64,000 bases of DNA from UBA2991 sp965221735 (GCA_965221735.1 OZ244910.1:62001-126000), one strand, 5' to 3'. Positions 21,818 through 32,144 are shown, numbered from the stretch's first letter. Notes: generated from the letters alone by a model not told the origin. Made by a program: numbers and translations.

Positions 21818-22579
21818 GTGTCCAAACCCGTTGCGCTCATCACCGGCGCCAGCCGCGGCATCGGCAAGCAGCTCGCCATCGACCTCGCCGCCGACGGCTA
21901 CGACCTCGTCGTCTGCGCCCGCTCGACCGCCGACTCCCCCGCCAGGCTGCCCGGCACCATCGACGAGACCGCCGAGCTGGCCCGCGAGCAGGGCGCCGAC
22001 GTCCTCGTCGCCCCGCTCGACGTGCGCGACGAGGAGGCCGTCGCCGCCCTCGCCGACACGGTCTACGAGCGCTTCGGCCGCTGCGACCTGCTCGTCAACA
22101 ACGCCGCCGTCGGCGTGCCCGGCGCCACCCTCGAGAACTCGACGAAGCGCTGGCGGCTCGCCACCGACATCAACATCCACGGCCCCTTCTACCTCATCTA
22201 CTACTTCTGCCCGCGCATGCGCGACGCGGGCGAGGGCCGCGTCATCAACATCTCGTCCGGCGCGTCCGTGAACCCCGGCTTCCGCCGCATCAGCTACACG
22301 ACCACGAAGCGCGCGCTCGAGGCGATGACCGAGGGCTTCGCGATCGAGCTCGAGGACTCCGTGGCGGTGAACTGTATCCGGCTCGAGCTGGGCGTCTGGA
22401 CCGAGGGCTACGCCTTCACCCTCGGCGACGTCGACCGCTCCGACTTCGAGGACCCCGTGATCATGTCCGATGCCGTCCTCTGGATGGCCAAGCAGCCCCT
22501 CGACTACACCGGCCAGGTCGTCACCATCGCCGACCTGCGCGAGCAGGGCGCCGTCCGCCCGAAAACGACCGCCGGCTAG
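21818..22579 (+). CDS. Short-chain dehydrogenase/reductase
   Basis: A 253-residue SDR with TGASRGIG cofactor loop, LLVNNAAVG, ISSGAS and SYTTTK catalytic motifs. The segment after the active site (CIRLELGVWTEGYAF) and a substrate loop richer in acidic residues set it apart from the SDR at 19909; the two are not recent duplicates. The GTG start follows GGAGG at good spacing. It precedes the acyl-CoA dehydrogenase pair, so a role in acyl or hydroxyacyl metabolism is possible. Confidence 0.9.
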   Translation: MSKPVALITGASRGIGKQLAIDLAADGYDLVVCARSTADSPARLPGTIDETAELAREQGADVLVAPLDVRDEEAVAALADTVYERFGRCDLLVNNAAVGVPGATLENSTKRWRLATDINIHGPFYLIYYFCPRMRDAGEGRVINISSGASVNPGFRRISYTTTKRALEAMTEGFAIELEDSVAVNCIRLELGVWTEGYAFTLGDVDRSDFEDPVIMSDAVLWMAKQPLDYTGQVVTIADLREQGAVRPKTTAG

Positions 22580-22610
22580 GCGCGGCGGGGCCTGCGCGCC
22601 CGACGCCTGC

Positions 22611-22616
22611 TAGACT
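22611..22616 (+). promoter_or_regulatory. Promoter of acyl-CoA dehydrogenase copy 1
   Basis: Extended -10 TGCTAGACT. The same sequence precedes copy 2, so the promoter was duplicated with the gene. Confidence 0.55.
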
Positions 22617-22644
22617 CGCCGCACTTCCTGCCTGGAGCCCCGCC

Positions 22645-23820
22645 ATGCGCTTCACCCACGAGAGCGATGTCGAGTCCTTCCGTGACGAGGTCCGCCAGTT
22701 CATCGCCGACGAACTTCCCAGCGAGGAAGAGCGGCAGGCGCACGCCCTGCGTGGCGGCTTCGAGACGCTCGAGGAAGAGTACGACTACACGATGGGCTTC
22801 CAGAGGAAGCTCGCCGATCGCGATTGGCTGGCCATGGCCTGGCCCGAGGAGTACGGCGGCGGCGGCGCTTCGCACATGCGCCAGCTCGTCTACAACGAGG
22901 AGATGTCGTACGCGGGCGCGCCGGTCGGGAACATGGGCATCGCCTGGGTCGGCCCCTCGCTCATGCTGTACGGGACCGACGAGCAGAAGCAGAAGTACAT
23001 CCCACCGATCACGAGCGCCGACCAGTGGTGGTGCACGCTCTACAGCGAACCGGGCGCCGGCAGCGACCTCGCCTCCCTCCAGACGAGCGCCGTCCGCGAC
23101 GGCGACGACTACGTGATCAACGGGCAGAAGATCTGGACCTCCGGCGGCCACCTTGCCGACTGGGGCTGGCTTGCGGCCCGCACGGACCCTGACGCCCCCA
23201 AGCACAAGGGCGTCTCACTGCTCATGCTCGACATGAAGTCGCCCGGCATCACCGTGCAGCCGCTCATCAACCTCGGCGATCAGCACAGCTTCAACGAGGT
23301 CTTCTTCGAGGACGTGCGCGTGCCCGTCGAGCAGCGGGTCGGGGAGGAGAACCGGGGCTGGTACCACCTCGCCGTCGCCCTCGACTTCGAGCGCAGCGGC
23401 ATCGCCGCCTACTCCGGTGGGCGCCGCAACGTGGAGCGGCTCACCCGTATCGCCGGCGAGAACCCGCAGTTCTGGGAGCGCCGCCCCGGCATCCGCACCG
23501 AGCTCGCGGAGCGCATGGTCGAGGTGAACGTGGGCACGTTCCTCGCGTATCGCGTCGCGACGATGCAGGCGCAGGGCCTCGTCCCGAACCACGAGGCCAG
23601 CGCCAGCAAGCTCTTCGGCAGCGAGCTCGGCCAGCGGATCGCCCGGACGGGCATGCACATCCTCGGGATGGCGGGCCAGCTCCGTGGCGACTCCTCGCGT
23701 GTCGGGGTGGACCAGGCGCAGGGCTACCTGCAGTCCGTCTCGGGCACGATCGCGGCGGGCACGAGCGAGATCCAGCGCAACATCGTGGCTACCCGCGGCC
23801 TCGGCCTCCCGAGGGGGTAG
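22645..23820 (+). CDS. Acyl-CoA dehydrogenase, tandem copy 1
   Basis: A FAD-dependent acyl-CoA dehydrogenase of 391 residues that forms a trans-2-enoyl-CoA. WLAMAWPEEYGGGG starts the N-terminal helical domain, YSEPGAGSDLASLQT is the FAD/substrate beta-domain signature and GTSEIQRNIVATRGLGLPRG the C-terminal flavin-binding signature. GGAG lies upstream of the ATG. It is strongly similar to the next gene over its full length, including the 5' leader, showing tandem duplication. The catalytic Glu position was not assigned. Confidence 0.95.
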   Translation: MRFTHESDVESFRDEVRQFIADELPSEEERQAHALRGGFETLEEEYDYTMGFQRKLADRDWLAMAWPEEYGGGGASHMRQLVYNEEMSYAGAPVGNMGIAWVGPSLMLYGTDEQKQKYIPPITSADQWWCTLYSEPGAGSDLASLQTSAVRDGDDYVINGQKIWTSGGHLADWGWLAARTDPDAPKHKGVSLLMLDMKSPGITVQPLINLGDQHSFNEVFFEDVRVPVEQRVGEENRGWYHLAVALDFERSGIAAYSGGRRNVERLTRIAGENPQFWERRPGIRTELAERMVEVNVGTFLAYRVATMQAQGLVPNHEASASKLFGSELGQRIARTGMHILGMAGQLRGDSSRVGVDQAQGYLQSVSGTIAAGTSEIQRNIVATRGLGLPRG

Positions 23821-23849
23821 CCGCGACGGGCCGCTAGCCTGCCCTCTGC

Positions 23850-23855
23850 TAGACT
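23850..23855 (+). promoter_or_regulatory. Promoter of acyl-CoA dehydrogenase copy 2
   Basis: Extended -10 TGCTAGACT, identical to that of copy 1 and at about the same distance from its ATG. Confidence 0.55.
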
Positions 23856-23882
23856 CGCGGGACTTCCTTCCGGAGCCGTCCC

Positions 23883-25058
<1,176 letters not shown>

Positions 25059-25063
25059 GGCTA

Positions 25064-25702
25064 CTGACTCCCGATCCCGTCCGCCTCTACCTTGTCCGGC
25101 ACGCGCAGGCGCGCGCCGGCGACGGCTCGTACGGGCACGACACGCCCCTGTCCCCGCTCGGGCGGCGGCAGGCGGAGGCCGTCGCCGTCGCGCTTGCGCA
25201 CGCGGGACTCGCGGCCATCTACGCCAGCCCCATGCGCCGCGCGCGCGAGACGGCCGAGCCGCTCGCCCGCGTGACAGGCCTCGCGGTTCAGGTCGATGAC
25301 CGCCTCAGCGAGTTCGAGATCGCGGACTGGGATCCCGACGACGCGAACCACGAGTACGACTGGGCCTGGATGCCCGAACACACCGGAACTCCCGGTGGCG
25401 AGACCATCGGCGCGTTTGCCGAGCGGGTCGGCGCCGCCTGTGAGGACATCGTCCCGCCCCATGCCGGCGAGTCACTCGCCATCGTCTCCCACTCAGGCAC
25501 CGGCGACGCCATCCTCCGCTGGGCCATGGGCCTCCCGAGCGACACCCCCTGGTTCCACGAGTTCGACCTGCCCAACGGGGCCATCGTCGAGCTCCTCGTC
25601 TGGCCCGAGGGCCGCCACAGAAGCGGCCCGCCGCGCTACGCCGCCATCCAGCGCGCTCCCAACCTCGACCACCTCCCCGACTCCCTCCGCACGCCCTACT
25701 GA
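25064..25702 (+). CDS. Histidine phosphatase (phosphoglycerate mutase-like) family protein
   Basis: A 212-residue member of the histidine phosphatase superfamily. RLYLVRHAQA carries the nucleophile His, ASPMRRARETAEPL the second Arg, and SLAIVSHSGTGD the second His. The substrate is unknown. No ATG, GTG or TTG occurs in frame before the RHA motif; the likely start is CTG at 25064, 8 nt after a GGGGG ribosome-binding-like tract that overlaps the stop of the acyl-CoA dehydrogenase gene. Translational coupling could make this work. Confidence 0.85.
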   Translation: MTPDPVRLYLVRHAQARAGDGSYGHDTPLSPLGRRQAEAVAVALAHAGLAAIYASPMRRARETAEPLARVTGLAVQVDDRLSEFEIADWDPDDANHEYDWAWMPEHTGTPGGETIGAFAERVGAACEDIVPPHAGESLAIVSHSGTGDAILRWAMGLPSDTPWFHEFDLPNGAIVELLVWPEGRHRSGPPRYAAIQRAPNLDHLPDSLRTPY

Positions 25703-25717
25703 GCGCGGAACCGGCGG

Positions 25718-26152
25718 CTAGCTCTCGGCGGCAGGACCCGCGCGCCACGCCCGCAGCGCCGTCGAGATGGCGAGGACCGCCACGCCCGCGTCGATCAGCC
25801 GCCAGTACTGCACGTCGGCCTCCACGTCGCCGCGCCCCCACTCCCAGGCGAACCAGTTCCAGAAGAAGAGGAGTGCGAAGAAGACCGTGCCGTAGAGGGC
25901 GGCCTTGGCCGTGAGCCATGACCGCGTCACCGGCGCGCCGGGTTCGTGGCCCGCGGCCCGGTTCTCGTGGATGACGGTCGCCAGCATCAGGACCAGCGCG
26001 ACGGCCATGAGCCAGGAGATGATCTTCCAGCCGTCGGCCGCCGCGGCGACCGAGTCGTAGAAGCTCTGGAGCACGAACTGCGCGGCTGTGCCGACCCCGA
26101 CGACCCCCAGGTAGATCGCCACCAGTTTGCGGAACGTTTGCATCGCTGCCAT
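25718..26152 (-). CDS. Four-helix membrane protein, unknown function
   Basis: A 144-residue integral membrane protein with about four hydrophobic helices: LVAIYLGVVGVGTAAQFVL, a long central one (SWLMAVALVLMLATVI), ALYGTVFFALLFFWNWFAW and a C-terminal one. Family unknown to me. The ATG at 26152 has GAGGAGG 8 nt upstream; TAGGCT further up may be its -10. It is divergent from the enolase-superfamily gene. Confidence 0.75.
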   Translation of the reverse strand: MAAMQTFRKLVAIYLGVVGVGTAAQFVLQSFYDSVAAAADGWKIISWLMAVALVLMLATVIHENRAAGHEPGAPVTRSWLTAKAALYGTVFFALLFFWNWFAWEWGRGDVEADVQYWRLIDAGVAVLAISTALRAWRAGPAAES

Positions 26153-26284
26153 GCGATTGCCTCCTCGTTGCCCCCGTGCGCCAAGCCTACACATCGCGGC
26201 AAGAGCCCCGGGTTCTCCACCCGACAGGGGTACGATGCGGCAATCCACGCGACCGAGCGGAACGAGCTGATGGAGCGAGCCCGA

Positions 26285-27391
26285 ATGAAAATCGATGACG
26301 TTTTCCTGACCACCTTCGGCTGGGACGTGCCCCACGGCGCCTATCCCGGCTCCTCCATCGCCTACGGTGGCGAGCGCCAGATGGGCGTGCTCACCATCCG
26401 CACCGACGAAGGGGCGGAAGGGCACGCCTTCCTCGGGTCCGCCAGCCGCGACGCGACCATGGACGCCGAGGCGCTGCTGACCCTGCTGAAGCCCGTCGTG
26501 ATGGGCCAGAACCCGCTTGACATCGGGCGCTTCTGGCACGCCATGTGGAAGCGCCGGCGAGGCGTCTCCTTCCGCGCGATCGGCGCCGTCGATGTCGCCC
26601 TCTGGGACCTCGCGGGGAAGATCGCGGGACTGCCCGTGCACCGCCTGCTCGGCTCCTGCCGCAGCTCCGTGCCCGCATACGCCAGCTCTGCCGCTCTGCC
26701 CTCGCCCGAGGCCTACGCCGAGGAGGCGAAGTCGTTTCGGGACCGCGGCTGGACCGCCTACAAGATCCACCCCGACACGCGCCCGCTCGTCGATATCGAT
26801 ATCTGCCGCGCCGCCCGCGAGGCCGTCGGCCCGGACATGCGCCTCATGCTCGACTCCGTGTGGGCCTACAGCTACGAGGACGCCGTCCGCGTCGGCCGCG
26901 CCATCGAGGACCTCGACTACTACTGGTACGAGGATCCGCTCGAGGAGGAGGACGTCTACGGCTACGTGAAGCTGCGCCAGAAGCTCGACATTCCCATCCT
27001 TGCCACGGAGTTCGCCCCCGCCAGCTTCTACGGCATGCAGCAGTGGGTGCAGCAGCAGGCCACCGACATCCTGCGGGGCGACGTGGCCGTCTCCGGCGGC
27101 ATCACCGCCCTCCACAAGATCGCCAACCTCGCCGACGCCTTCCGCATGAAGTGCGAGGTCCACCACGGCGGCAACTCGCTCAACAACGTGGCCAACCTGC
27201 ACGTCATCATGGCCGTCAACAACTGCGAGTACTTCGAGGTGCTCCTGCCCGACGCCGCCCAGAAGTACGGGCTCGTGAACGACATCGAGGTCGACGCGAA
27301 CGGCTTCGTCCACGCCCCCGAGGAGCCCGGCCTCGGCTACGAGATCGACTGGGACCTCGTCCGCCGCCGCCAGATCAGCGAGCTGCGCTAG
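26285..27391 (+). CDS. Enolase-superfamily enzyme (mandelate racemase / muconate lactonizing group)
   Basis: A 368-residue enzyme, probably an acid-sugar dehydratase or racemase. The N-terminal capping domain leads into the barrel. AVDVALWDLAGKIAGLPVHRLLG is the family signature (written in part). The first catalytic position reads AYKIHPD. The Mg ligands are D in LMLDSVW, E in YWYEDPLEEED and E in LATEFA, and the opposite base is likely the His of VHHGGNS. The KxH instead of KxK at the first catalytic site favours a subgroup other than the classic muconate lactonizing enzymes. The exact substrate cannot be read. The ATG at 26285 is preferred over one 15 nt upstream. Confidence 0.9.
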   Translation: MKIDDVFLTTFGWDVPHGAYPGSSIAYGGERQMGVLTIRTDEGAEGHAFLGSASRDATMDAEALLTLLKPVVMGQNPLDIGRFWHAMWKRRRGVSFRAIGAVDVALWDLAGKIAGLPVHRLLGSCRSSVPAYASSAALPSPEAYAEEAKSFRDRGWTAYKIHPDTRPLVDIDICRAAREAVGPDMRLMLDSVWAYSYEDAVRVGRAIEDLDYYWYEDPLEEEDVYGYVKLRQKLDIPILATEFAPASFYGMQQWVQQQATDILRGDVAVSGGITALHKIANLADAFRMKCEVHHGGNSLNNVANLHVIMAVNNCEYFEVLLPDAAQKYGLVNDIEVDANGFVHAPEEPGLGYEIDWDLVRRRQISELR

Positions 27392-27397
27392 CCCGGC

Positions 27398-27925
27398 CTA
27401 CTCCGTAACGAGCGTGACCCTGTTCGGCTCCCGCACCAGCTTCGAGAGGGGGCAGCGTTCGGCGGCGTAGGTGTGCAGCGTTGCGACCTGCTCGGCAGAG
27501 GCGGCCGGCGCCTCCAGCGAGACACGGGCCGTGATGTCGAACGGCACATCCGGGTCGTCGCTCTCGATGCCGAGGAAGTGCGCGTCGTTGTTCGACGAGC
27601 TGACCGTCACCTCGACCCGGTCGAGCGGGATGTCGAGGGTTGCGGCGGCGATCAGATAGGTGTGCGTGAGGCACGTGCTGATCACGCCGCAGAACAGCTC
27701 CGGCGAGCTCGGCCCTAGGCCCCAGCCGCCGAAGTAGGGTCCGGAGTCGCCGATGAGCTCCCAGTCGCGCATGCGGAGCTTGCGCACGCCCGTCGCGTCG
27801 TCCGCGACACACGTTGCCGAGACGGTCTCGCGCCACTGCTCGCCGCGCGGCTTCGCCGACGCCGCCGAACGCATGGCGCGCGCCTTCTGACGCAGATAGT
27901 CGCGAAGCCCGCGGCCCTCGCTCAT
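27398..27925 (-). CDS. OsmC family protein
   Basis: A 175-residue OsmC/Ohr-type protein, likely a thiol peroxidase acting on organic hydroperoxides. The two redox Cys lie in SPELFCGVISTCLTHTYL and AAERCPLSKL. The C-terminal stretch HTYAAERCPLSKLVREP is a strong family marker. It lies 16 bp downstream of cysS on the same strand, so it may be the last gene of the cysE-cysS operon. That would link cysteine supply with peroxide defence. Confidence 0.88.
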   Translation of the reverse strand: MSEGRGLRDYLRQKARAMRSAASAKPRGEQWRETVSATCVADDATGVRKLRMRDWELIGDSGPYFGGWGLGPSSPELFCGVISTCLTHTYLIAAATLDIPLDRVEVTVSSSNNDAHFLGIESDDPDVPFDITARVSLEAPAASAEQVATLHTYAAERCPLSKLVREPNRVTLVTE

Positions 27926-27941
27926 GTCAGTGCGCGCTCGC

Positions 27942-29303
27942 TCACCGGAACGACCACTCCGTCCCCTCGGGGCCGTCGTGCAGCTCGACGCCGAGCTCGA
28001 CGAGCCCGTCGCGGACCCTGTCCGCGAGCGCGTACTGCTTCGCCGCGCGCAGCTCCGAGCGCAGCTCGACCAGCAGGTCGACGAACGGGGCCGCGTTCTC
28101 GTCCCGGTGCGGCGGCTCGTGCAGCGTGAAGCCGAGCACGCCCGCCAGCTCGCGCAGCGTCGCCTGCGCCTCGCCGGCGTCGTGCCCCTCGTCGTGGGCG
28201 CGGTTGATCGCGCGCGCAAGGTCGAAGAGCGCGGCCAGCGCGCGGGGCGTGTTCAGGTCGTCGTCCATCGCCTCCGTGAAGCGCTCGCGCGCTTCCGTCG
28301 GGTCGAGCGGGTGGCCGTCGGCGACGCCCTTCGAGAACGCCGCCTGCCGCAGCCGCTCCGCGCCAGCGCGGGCCGAGTCGAGCGCCTCCTCGTTGAAGGT
28401 GATGGGGCTGCGGTAATGGCTTGTCACGATGAACATGCGGAGCGCGTCCGTCCCGTAGCGGTCGAGCACCTCGTCGATGCCGACGATGTTGCCCACCGAT
28501 TTCGACATCTTCTCCTCGCCCAGCTGCAGCAGGGCGTTGTGCAGCCAGAAGCCGGCGAAGGGCGGCTTGCCCGTGAACGACTCGCTCTGCGCGATCTCGT
28601 TCTCGTGGTGGGGGAAGATCAGGTCCGCGCCCCCGCCGTGGATGTCGATCTGCTCGCCCAGGGCGTTCATCGCCATCGCCGAGCACTCGATATGCCAGCC
28701 CGGCCGCCCCGGCCCCCAGGGACTGTCCCAGTGCGGCTCGCCCGGCTTCGCGCCCTTCCACAGCGCGAAGTCGAGGGGGTCGTCCTTCAGTTCGCTCAGG
28801 TCCACGCGCGCCCCGCTGCGCAGGTCGTCGACGTCCCGCTTCGAAAGCTTCCCGTAGTCGGCCTTCTCGCGGACGCGGTAGTAGACGTCGCCGCCCGAGG
28901 CGTACGCGACTCCCTTCTCAACCAGCCCCTCGATGAAGCTGATGATGTTCGGGATCTCCTCTGTCGCGCGCGGGTATTCGGTCGCGGGCAGGACGTTGAG
29001 GCGCGTGAGCTGCGCCATGTACGCATCGGAGTAGCGCTCGGCCAGCTCCTCGACGGGCGTCCCCGTCTCGTGCGAGCGCTCGATCAGCTTGTCGTCGATG
29101 TCGGTGAAGTTCTGGATGTGGCGCACGCCGTAGCCCCGCCACTCGAGGTAGCGGCGCAGCACGTCGAACACGATCGAGAAGAGCGCGTGGCCGAGGTGGG
29201 CCTCGCTGTACGGCGTCACGCCGCAAACGTAGAGGCGCACATCGCCCGCGATGGGGGCAAGCTCGCGCTTCTCGCCGGTAAGGGTGTCGCGCAGGTTGAG
29301 CAT
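27942..29303 (-). CDS. cysS: Cysteinyl-tRNA synthetase
   Basis: Class I aminoacyl-tRNA synthetase that charges tRNA-Cys; 453 residues. Visible: C27 in LYVCGVTPY, the HIGH box as HLGH (36-39), RHIQNFTDIDDKLI, Zn-site residues in WHIECSAM and FPHHENEIAQSE, and the KMSKS loop as EEKMSKS (near 263). The DALR-type anticodon region follows but is short, giving a slightly compact enzyme. Only 2 bp separate it from cysE upstream, so the two are one operon. Confidence 0.97.
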   Translation of the reverse strand: MLNLRDTLTGEKRELAPIAGDVRLYVCGVTPYSEAHLGHALFSIVFDVLRRYLEWRGYGVRHIQNFTDIDDKLIERSHETGTPVEELAERYSDAYMAQLTRLNVLPATEYPRATEEIPNIISFIEGLVEKGVAYASGGDVYYRVREKADYGKLSKRDVDDLRSGARVDLSELKDDPLDFALWKGAKPGEPHWDSPWGPGRPGWHIECSAMAMNALGEQIDIHGGGADLIFPHHENEIAQSESFTGKPPFAGFWLHNALLQLGEEKMSKSVGNIVGIDEVLDRYGTDALRMFIVTSHYRSPITFNEEALDSARAGAERLRQAAFSKGVADGHPLDPTEARERFTEAMDDDLNTPRALAALFDLARAINRAHDEGHDAGEAQATLRELAGVLGFTLHEPPHRDENAAPFVDLLVELRSELRAAKQYALADRVRDGLVELGVELHDGPEGTEWSFR

Positions 29304-29305
29304 GG

Positions 29306-30007
29306 TCAGCTGCGTGGCGGCGCTTCGGCGGGCGAGCGCTCCTCGGCGTGGTGGTCGTCGTGGAGGCCGTCCACGTGTTCCTCGAGGTGCGCGATCAGCT
29401 CGCGCAGCTCGTCGACCCGTTCGTCGAGCTGGTTCAGGCGGTCCCACTCGGGGTCGGGCAGCCGCTGCATCACGCCGTTCGAGTCGTCGTGGAAGGCGAC
29501 GATGTGACCGGGAACGCCGACGATGGTCGCCCGGGGCGGCACGTTCGTGATGACGACCGAGCCCGCACCGATGCGGGCGCTCTCGCCGATCTCGACGGCG
29601 CCGATTACCTTCGCGCCGGCGCCGACCACGTTGTTGCCGACCAGCGTGGGGTGCCGCTTCGTGCGGCGCGTGCTCGTGCCGCCGAGCGTGACGCCCTGGT
29701 AGATCGTGACGTCGGGCCCGATCTCAGTCGTCTCGCCGATCACGATCCCCATCCCGTGGTCGATCACGAAGCGCGGTCCGATGACCGCGCCGGGGTGGAT
29801 CTCGATGCCGGTGACGAAGCGAACGACCTGCATGATGCCGCGCGGGAAGAGCGGCAGGCCGCGCCGGTGCAGTGCGTGCGCGAGCCGGTGCGCGAGGCGT
29901 GCGTGGAAGCCGGGATAGAACAGGACGACCTCGATTGCGCTCGTGGCCGCCGGGTCGCGGTCCATCGTCGCGCGGATGTCGTCGCGGATCTCGCTCAGGA
30001 GGGACAT
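29306..30007 (-). CDS. cysE: Serine O-acetyltransferase
   Basis: Makes O-acetylserine, the precursor of cysteine. The left-handed beta-helix of hexapeptide repeats runs about residues 65-165 (GIEIHPGAVIG, HGMGIVIGETTEIG, YQGVTLGG), with the catalytic His in IDHGMGIVIGE and the substrate-site TKRHPT. After the helix the protein has an extra C-terminal coiled-coil-like tail (RLNQLDERVDELRELIAHLE) ending in His/Glu-rich sequence, longer than in minimal CysE forms. In E. coli the C-terminus binds CysK; here the tail differs and its partner is unknown. GAGAGGT lies upstream of the ATG. Confidence 0.95.
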   Translation of the reverse strand: MSLLSEIRDDIRATMDRDPAATSAIEVVLFYPGFHARLAHRLAHALHRRGLPLFPRGIMQVVRFVTGIEIHPGAVIGPRFVIDHGMGIVIGETTEIGPDVTIYQGVTLGGTSTRRTKRHPTLVGNNVVGAGAKVIGAVEIGESARIGAGSVVITNVPPRATIVGVPGHIVAFHDDSNGVMQRLPDPEWDRLNQLDERVDELRELIAHLEEHVDGLHDDHHAEERSPAEAPPRS

Positions 30008-30163
30008 ACGGTTCGCTACCTCTCGGGACTGGGCGGGTGTGGGCTGCTGTCGGGGACCGCTAGGCGCGGGACCCCGCCATACAGGTGCAACGTCGCAGCA
30101 TGCCGTCCGAGGAGTGCGTCATGGCTGTCGAGCTTACGTCACGTAGCGGGCTAGTGGCTATCG

Positions 30164-31396
30164 CTACAGCCGCGCCGCCACCCGGTCGAGGATCGCGTGC
30201 GCGACGGCGTACTTGCTCAGGAGCGGCAGCCGCTCCGCCTCGCCCTCGCGGTGGAAGATGGTGACCTCGTTCGTCTCCGTGCCGAAGCCGCTGCCCGCCG
30301 CCGTCACGTCGTTTGCGACGATGAAGTCGGCGCGCTTGGCCGCCAGCTTGGCCGTGGCGTTCGCCTTCAGGTTCTCGGTTTCGGCGGCGAACGCGACCCG
30401 CACGCCGCCTCCCGGGAGCGTCGAGATGATGTCCGGCGTCTCCGTCAGCGGGAGCGTCATGTCGTCCTCGTTGAGGGCCGCCTTCTTGATCTTCTGGCCG
30501 GACGCTTCGACGGGGCGGAAGTCGGCGGGCGCCGCCGCCATCAGGAGCGCGTCGCAGCGCTCGGTCAGCGGTTCCAGCGCTCCCAGCATCTCCTCGACCG
30601 TCTTCACGTCGACCCGGTCCACGCCGTACGGCGTCGTCAGCTGCGACGGCCCGGTGACCAGCGACACCCGCGCTCCGCGATCGCGGGCGGCGGCCGCGAT
30701 GGAGAAGCCCATGCGCCCGCTCGATCGGTTGCCGATGTAACGGACGGGGTCGAGCGGCTCCTGCGTGCCTCCGGCGGTCACGATGACCGCCCGTCCGCAG
30801 AGGTCGCCCTCGCGCCGGCCGATGGCGGCGCGTACCGCCCCGAGGATCGCCGGCGTCTCGGCCAGGCGCCCCGCCCCGAAGCGCCCGCTCGCGAGCCGTC
30901 CCTCGGCCGGCCCCACGACCTCGACGCCGCGCTCGATGAGCGCCGCGACGTTCGCCTCCACCGCCGTATTCGCCCACATCTGCGAGTCCATCGCGGGGGC
31001 GACGACGACCGGCGCTGTCGTCGCGAGCGCGGTCAGCGTGACCATGTCGCCGCCTCCGCCGTAGGCGAGGCGCGCCAGGCAGTCGGCCGTGGCCGGCGCG
31101 ATCAGGAACACATCGGCGCGACGCGCGACCTCGACGTGCGCCTCCGCCTCCTCCGTCTCGAACATGTCCACGATCGCTTCCTGCCCCGTCAGTGACTGGA
31201 AGGTGAGCGGGGCGATGAAGCGCGTCGCCGCCTCCGTCATCAACACCTCGACGCTGGCGCCCGCCTGGCGCAGCTTGCTCGCCAGGTCGGCGGCTTTGTA
31301 AGCGGAGATGCTGCCGGTGACGCCGAGGGCGATGGTGCGCCCGTCGAGCGGGCGCTCACGGTAGGTTCCGGTCGTCTCAGCCACTGTTGAGGTCAT
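30164..31396 (-). CDS. coaBC: Bifunctional phosphopantothenoylcysteine decarboxylase / phosphopantothenate-cysteine ligase
   Basis: Two consecutive steps of coenzyme A synthesis in one 410-residue protein. The N-terminal CoaC flavoprotein half (about 15-200) shows ALGVTGSISAYKA, LIAPATADCLARLAYG and PAMDSQMW. The CoaB half shows VTAGGTQEPLDPVRYIGN (with SSGRMG following), AAAPADFRP and KIKK. Overlap with coaX by 20 bp implies an operon coaX-coaBC on the minus strand. The next 156 bp downstream to cysE hold no feature I can support. Confidence 0.96.
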   Translation of the reverse strand: MTSTVAETTGTYRERPLDGRTIALGVTGSISAYKAADLASKLRQAGASVEVLMTEAATRFIAPLTFQSLTGQEAIVDMFETEEAEAHVEVARRADVFLIAPATADCLARLAYGGGGDMVTLTALATTAPVVVAPAMDSQMWANTAVEANVAALIERGVEVVGPAEGRLASGRFGAGRLAETPAILGAVRAAIGRREGDLCGRAVIVTAGGTQEPLDPVRYIGNRSSGRMGFSIAAAARDRGARVSLVTGPSQLTTPYGVDRVDVKTVEEMLGALEPLTERCDALLMAAAPADFRPVEASGQKIKKAALNEDDMTLPLTETPDIISTLPGGGVRVAFAAETENLKANATAKLAAKRADFIVANDVTAAGSGFGTETNEVTIFHREGEAERLPLLSKYAVAHAILDRVAARL

Positions 31397-32144
31397 GGAT
31401 AAGCCGCAGCCCCTGGAGTGTGAGGTTCTGGTCGACGGTGTCGATGACGTCTGTTTCGGCTGCGATCTCGTTCGCCCAGCCGCCCGTGCCGATCACGGTC
31501 GCGCCGCCCCCCAGCTCTTCCTGGAAGCGCGCCACCATGCCCTCCACCAGCCCCACGTACCCCAGCAGGATGCCCGACTGGAGGGCGTGCGTGGTGTTCC
31601 GGCCGATCGCCGCGGGCGGGCGTTCGAGCTGCACCCGCGAGAGCATCGCCGCCCGGCTGAAGAGCGTCTCGCTGGCGATGCCGATGCCCGGCGCGATCGC
31701 GCCCCCGAGGTAGTCGCCCTGCGCGTCGATGGCGTCGAAGACCGTCGCCGTCCCAAAGTCGACGACGATGGCGGGCGCCCCGTAGATATTGATGGCCGCC
31801 ACCGCATCGACGATGCGGTCGGCGCCCACCTGCCGGGGGTTGTCGTAGAGGATGCGCACCCCCGTGCGCAGCCCGTGCCCCACCACCATCGCGTCCACGC
31901 CGAAATAGCGCGCGCAGACCCGCTGGAAGGTGGGGAGCAGGGGCGGAACCGCGCAGCCGATGATGCAGGCGTCGACCGACTCCGCCGTCAGGTCGCTCGT
32001 GGCGAGGAGGTTCAGCATCAGGACGCCGTACTCGTCGGCGGAGCGTTCCGCTTCCACGCCGACGCGCCAGGTCGCCGCCAGGTTCCCGCCGGCGAACAGT
32101 CCCATGTGGACCGAAGTGTTGCCGATGTCGAGGGCGAGAAGCAT
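31377..32144 (-). CDS. coaX: Type III pantothenate kinase
   Basis: First step of coenzyme A synthesis, ATP-dependent phosphorylation of pantothenate; 255 residues. The ASKHA-fold motifs are LALDIGNTSVHMGLF (phosphate 1), NPRQVGADRIVDAVAA and VDFGTATVFDAI (phosphate 2), and GGAIAPGIGIA. The type III enzyme is not inhibited by CoA and replaces CoaA. It is first in the coaX-coaBC operon. Its upstream region is shared with the divergent proA. Confidence 0.96.
   Translation of the reverse strand: MLLALDIGNTSVHMGLFAGGNLAATWRVGVEAERSADEYGVLMLNLLATSDLTAESVDACIIGCAVPPLLPTFQRVCARYFGVDAMVVGHGLRTGVRILYDNPRQVGADRIVDAVAAINIYGAPAIVVDFGTATVFDAIDAQGDYLGGAIAPGIGIASETLFSRAAMLSRVQLERPPAAIGRNTTHALQSGILLGYVGLVEGMVARFQEELGGGATVIGTGGWANEIAAETDVIDTVDQNLTLQGLRLIHDLNSG

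Noticed and set aside
21613..22644. Upstream extension of acyl-CoA dehydrogenase copy 1
   Set aside because: Runs through the SDR gene in another frame with Arg-rich shadow composition.
26162..26284. Operator in the divergent gap before the enolase-superfamily gene
   Set aside because: Only candidate -10 elements (TAGGCT, TACGAT) are visible; no convincing symmetry.
30008..30163. Possible small gene or RNA between coaBC and cysE
   Set aside because: No frame with a plausible start and no strong hairpin; only a TTACGTCACGTA-like string without assigned role.
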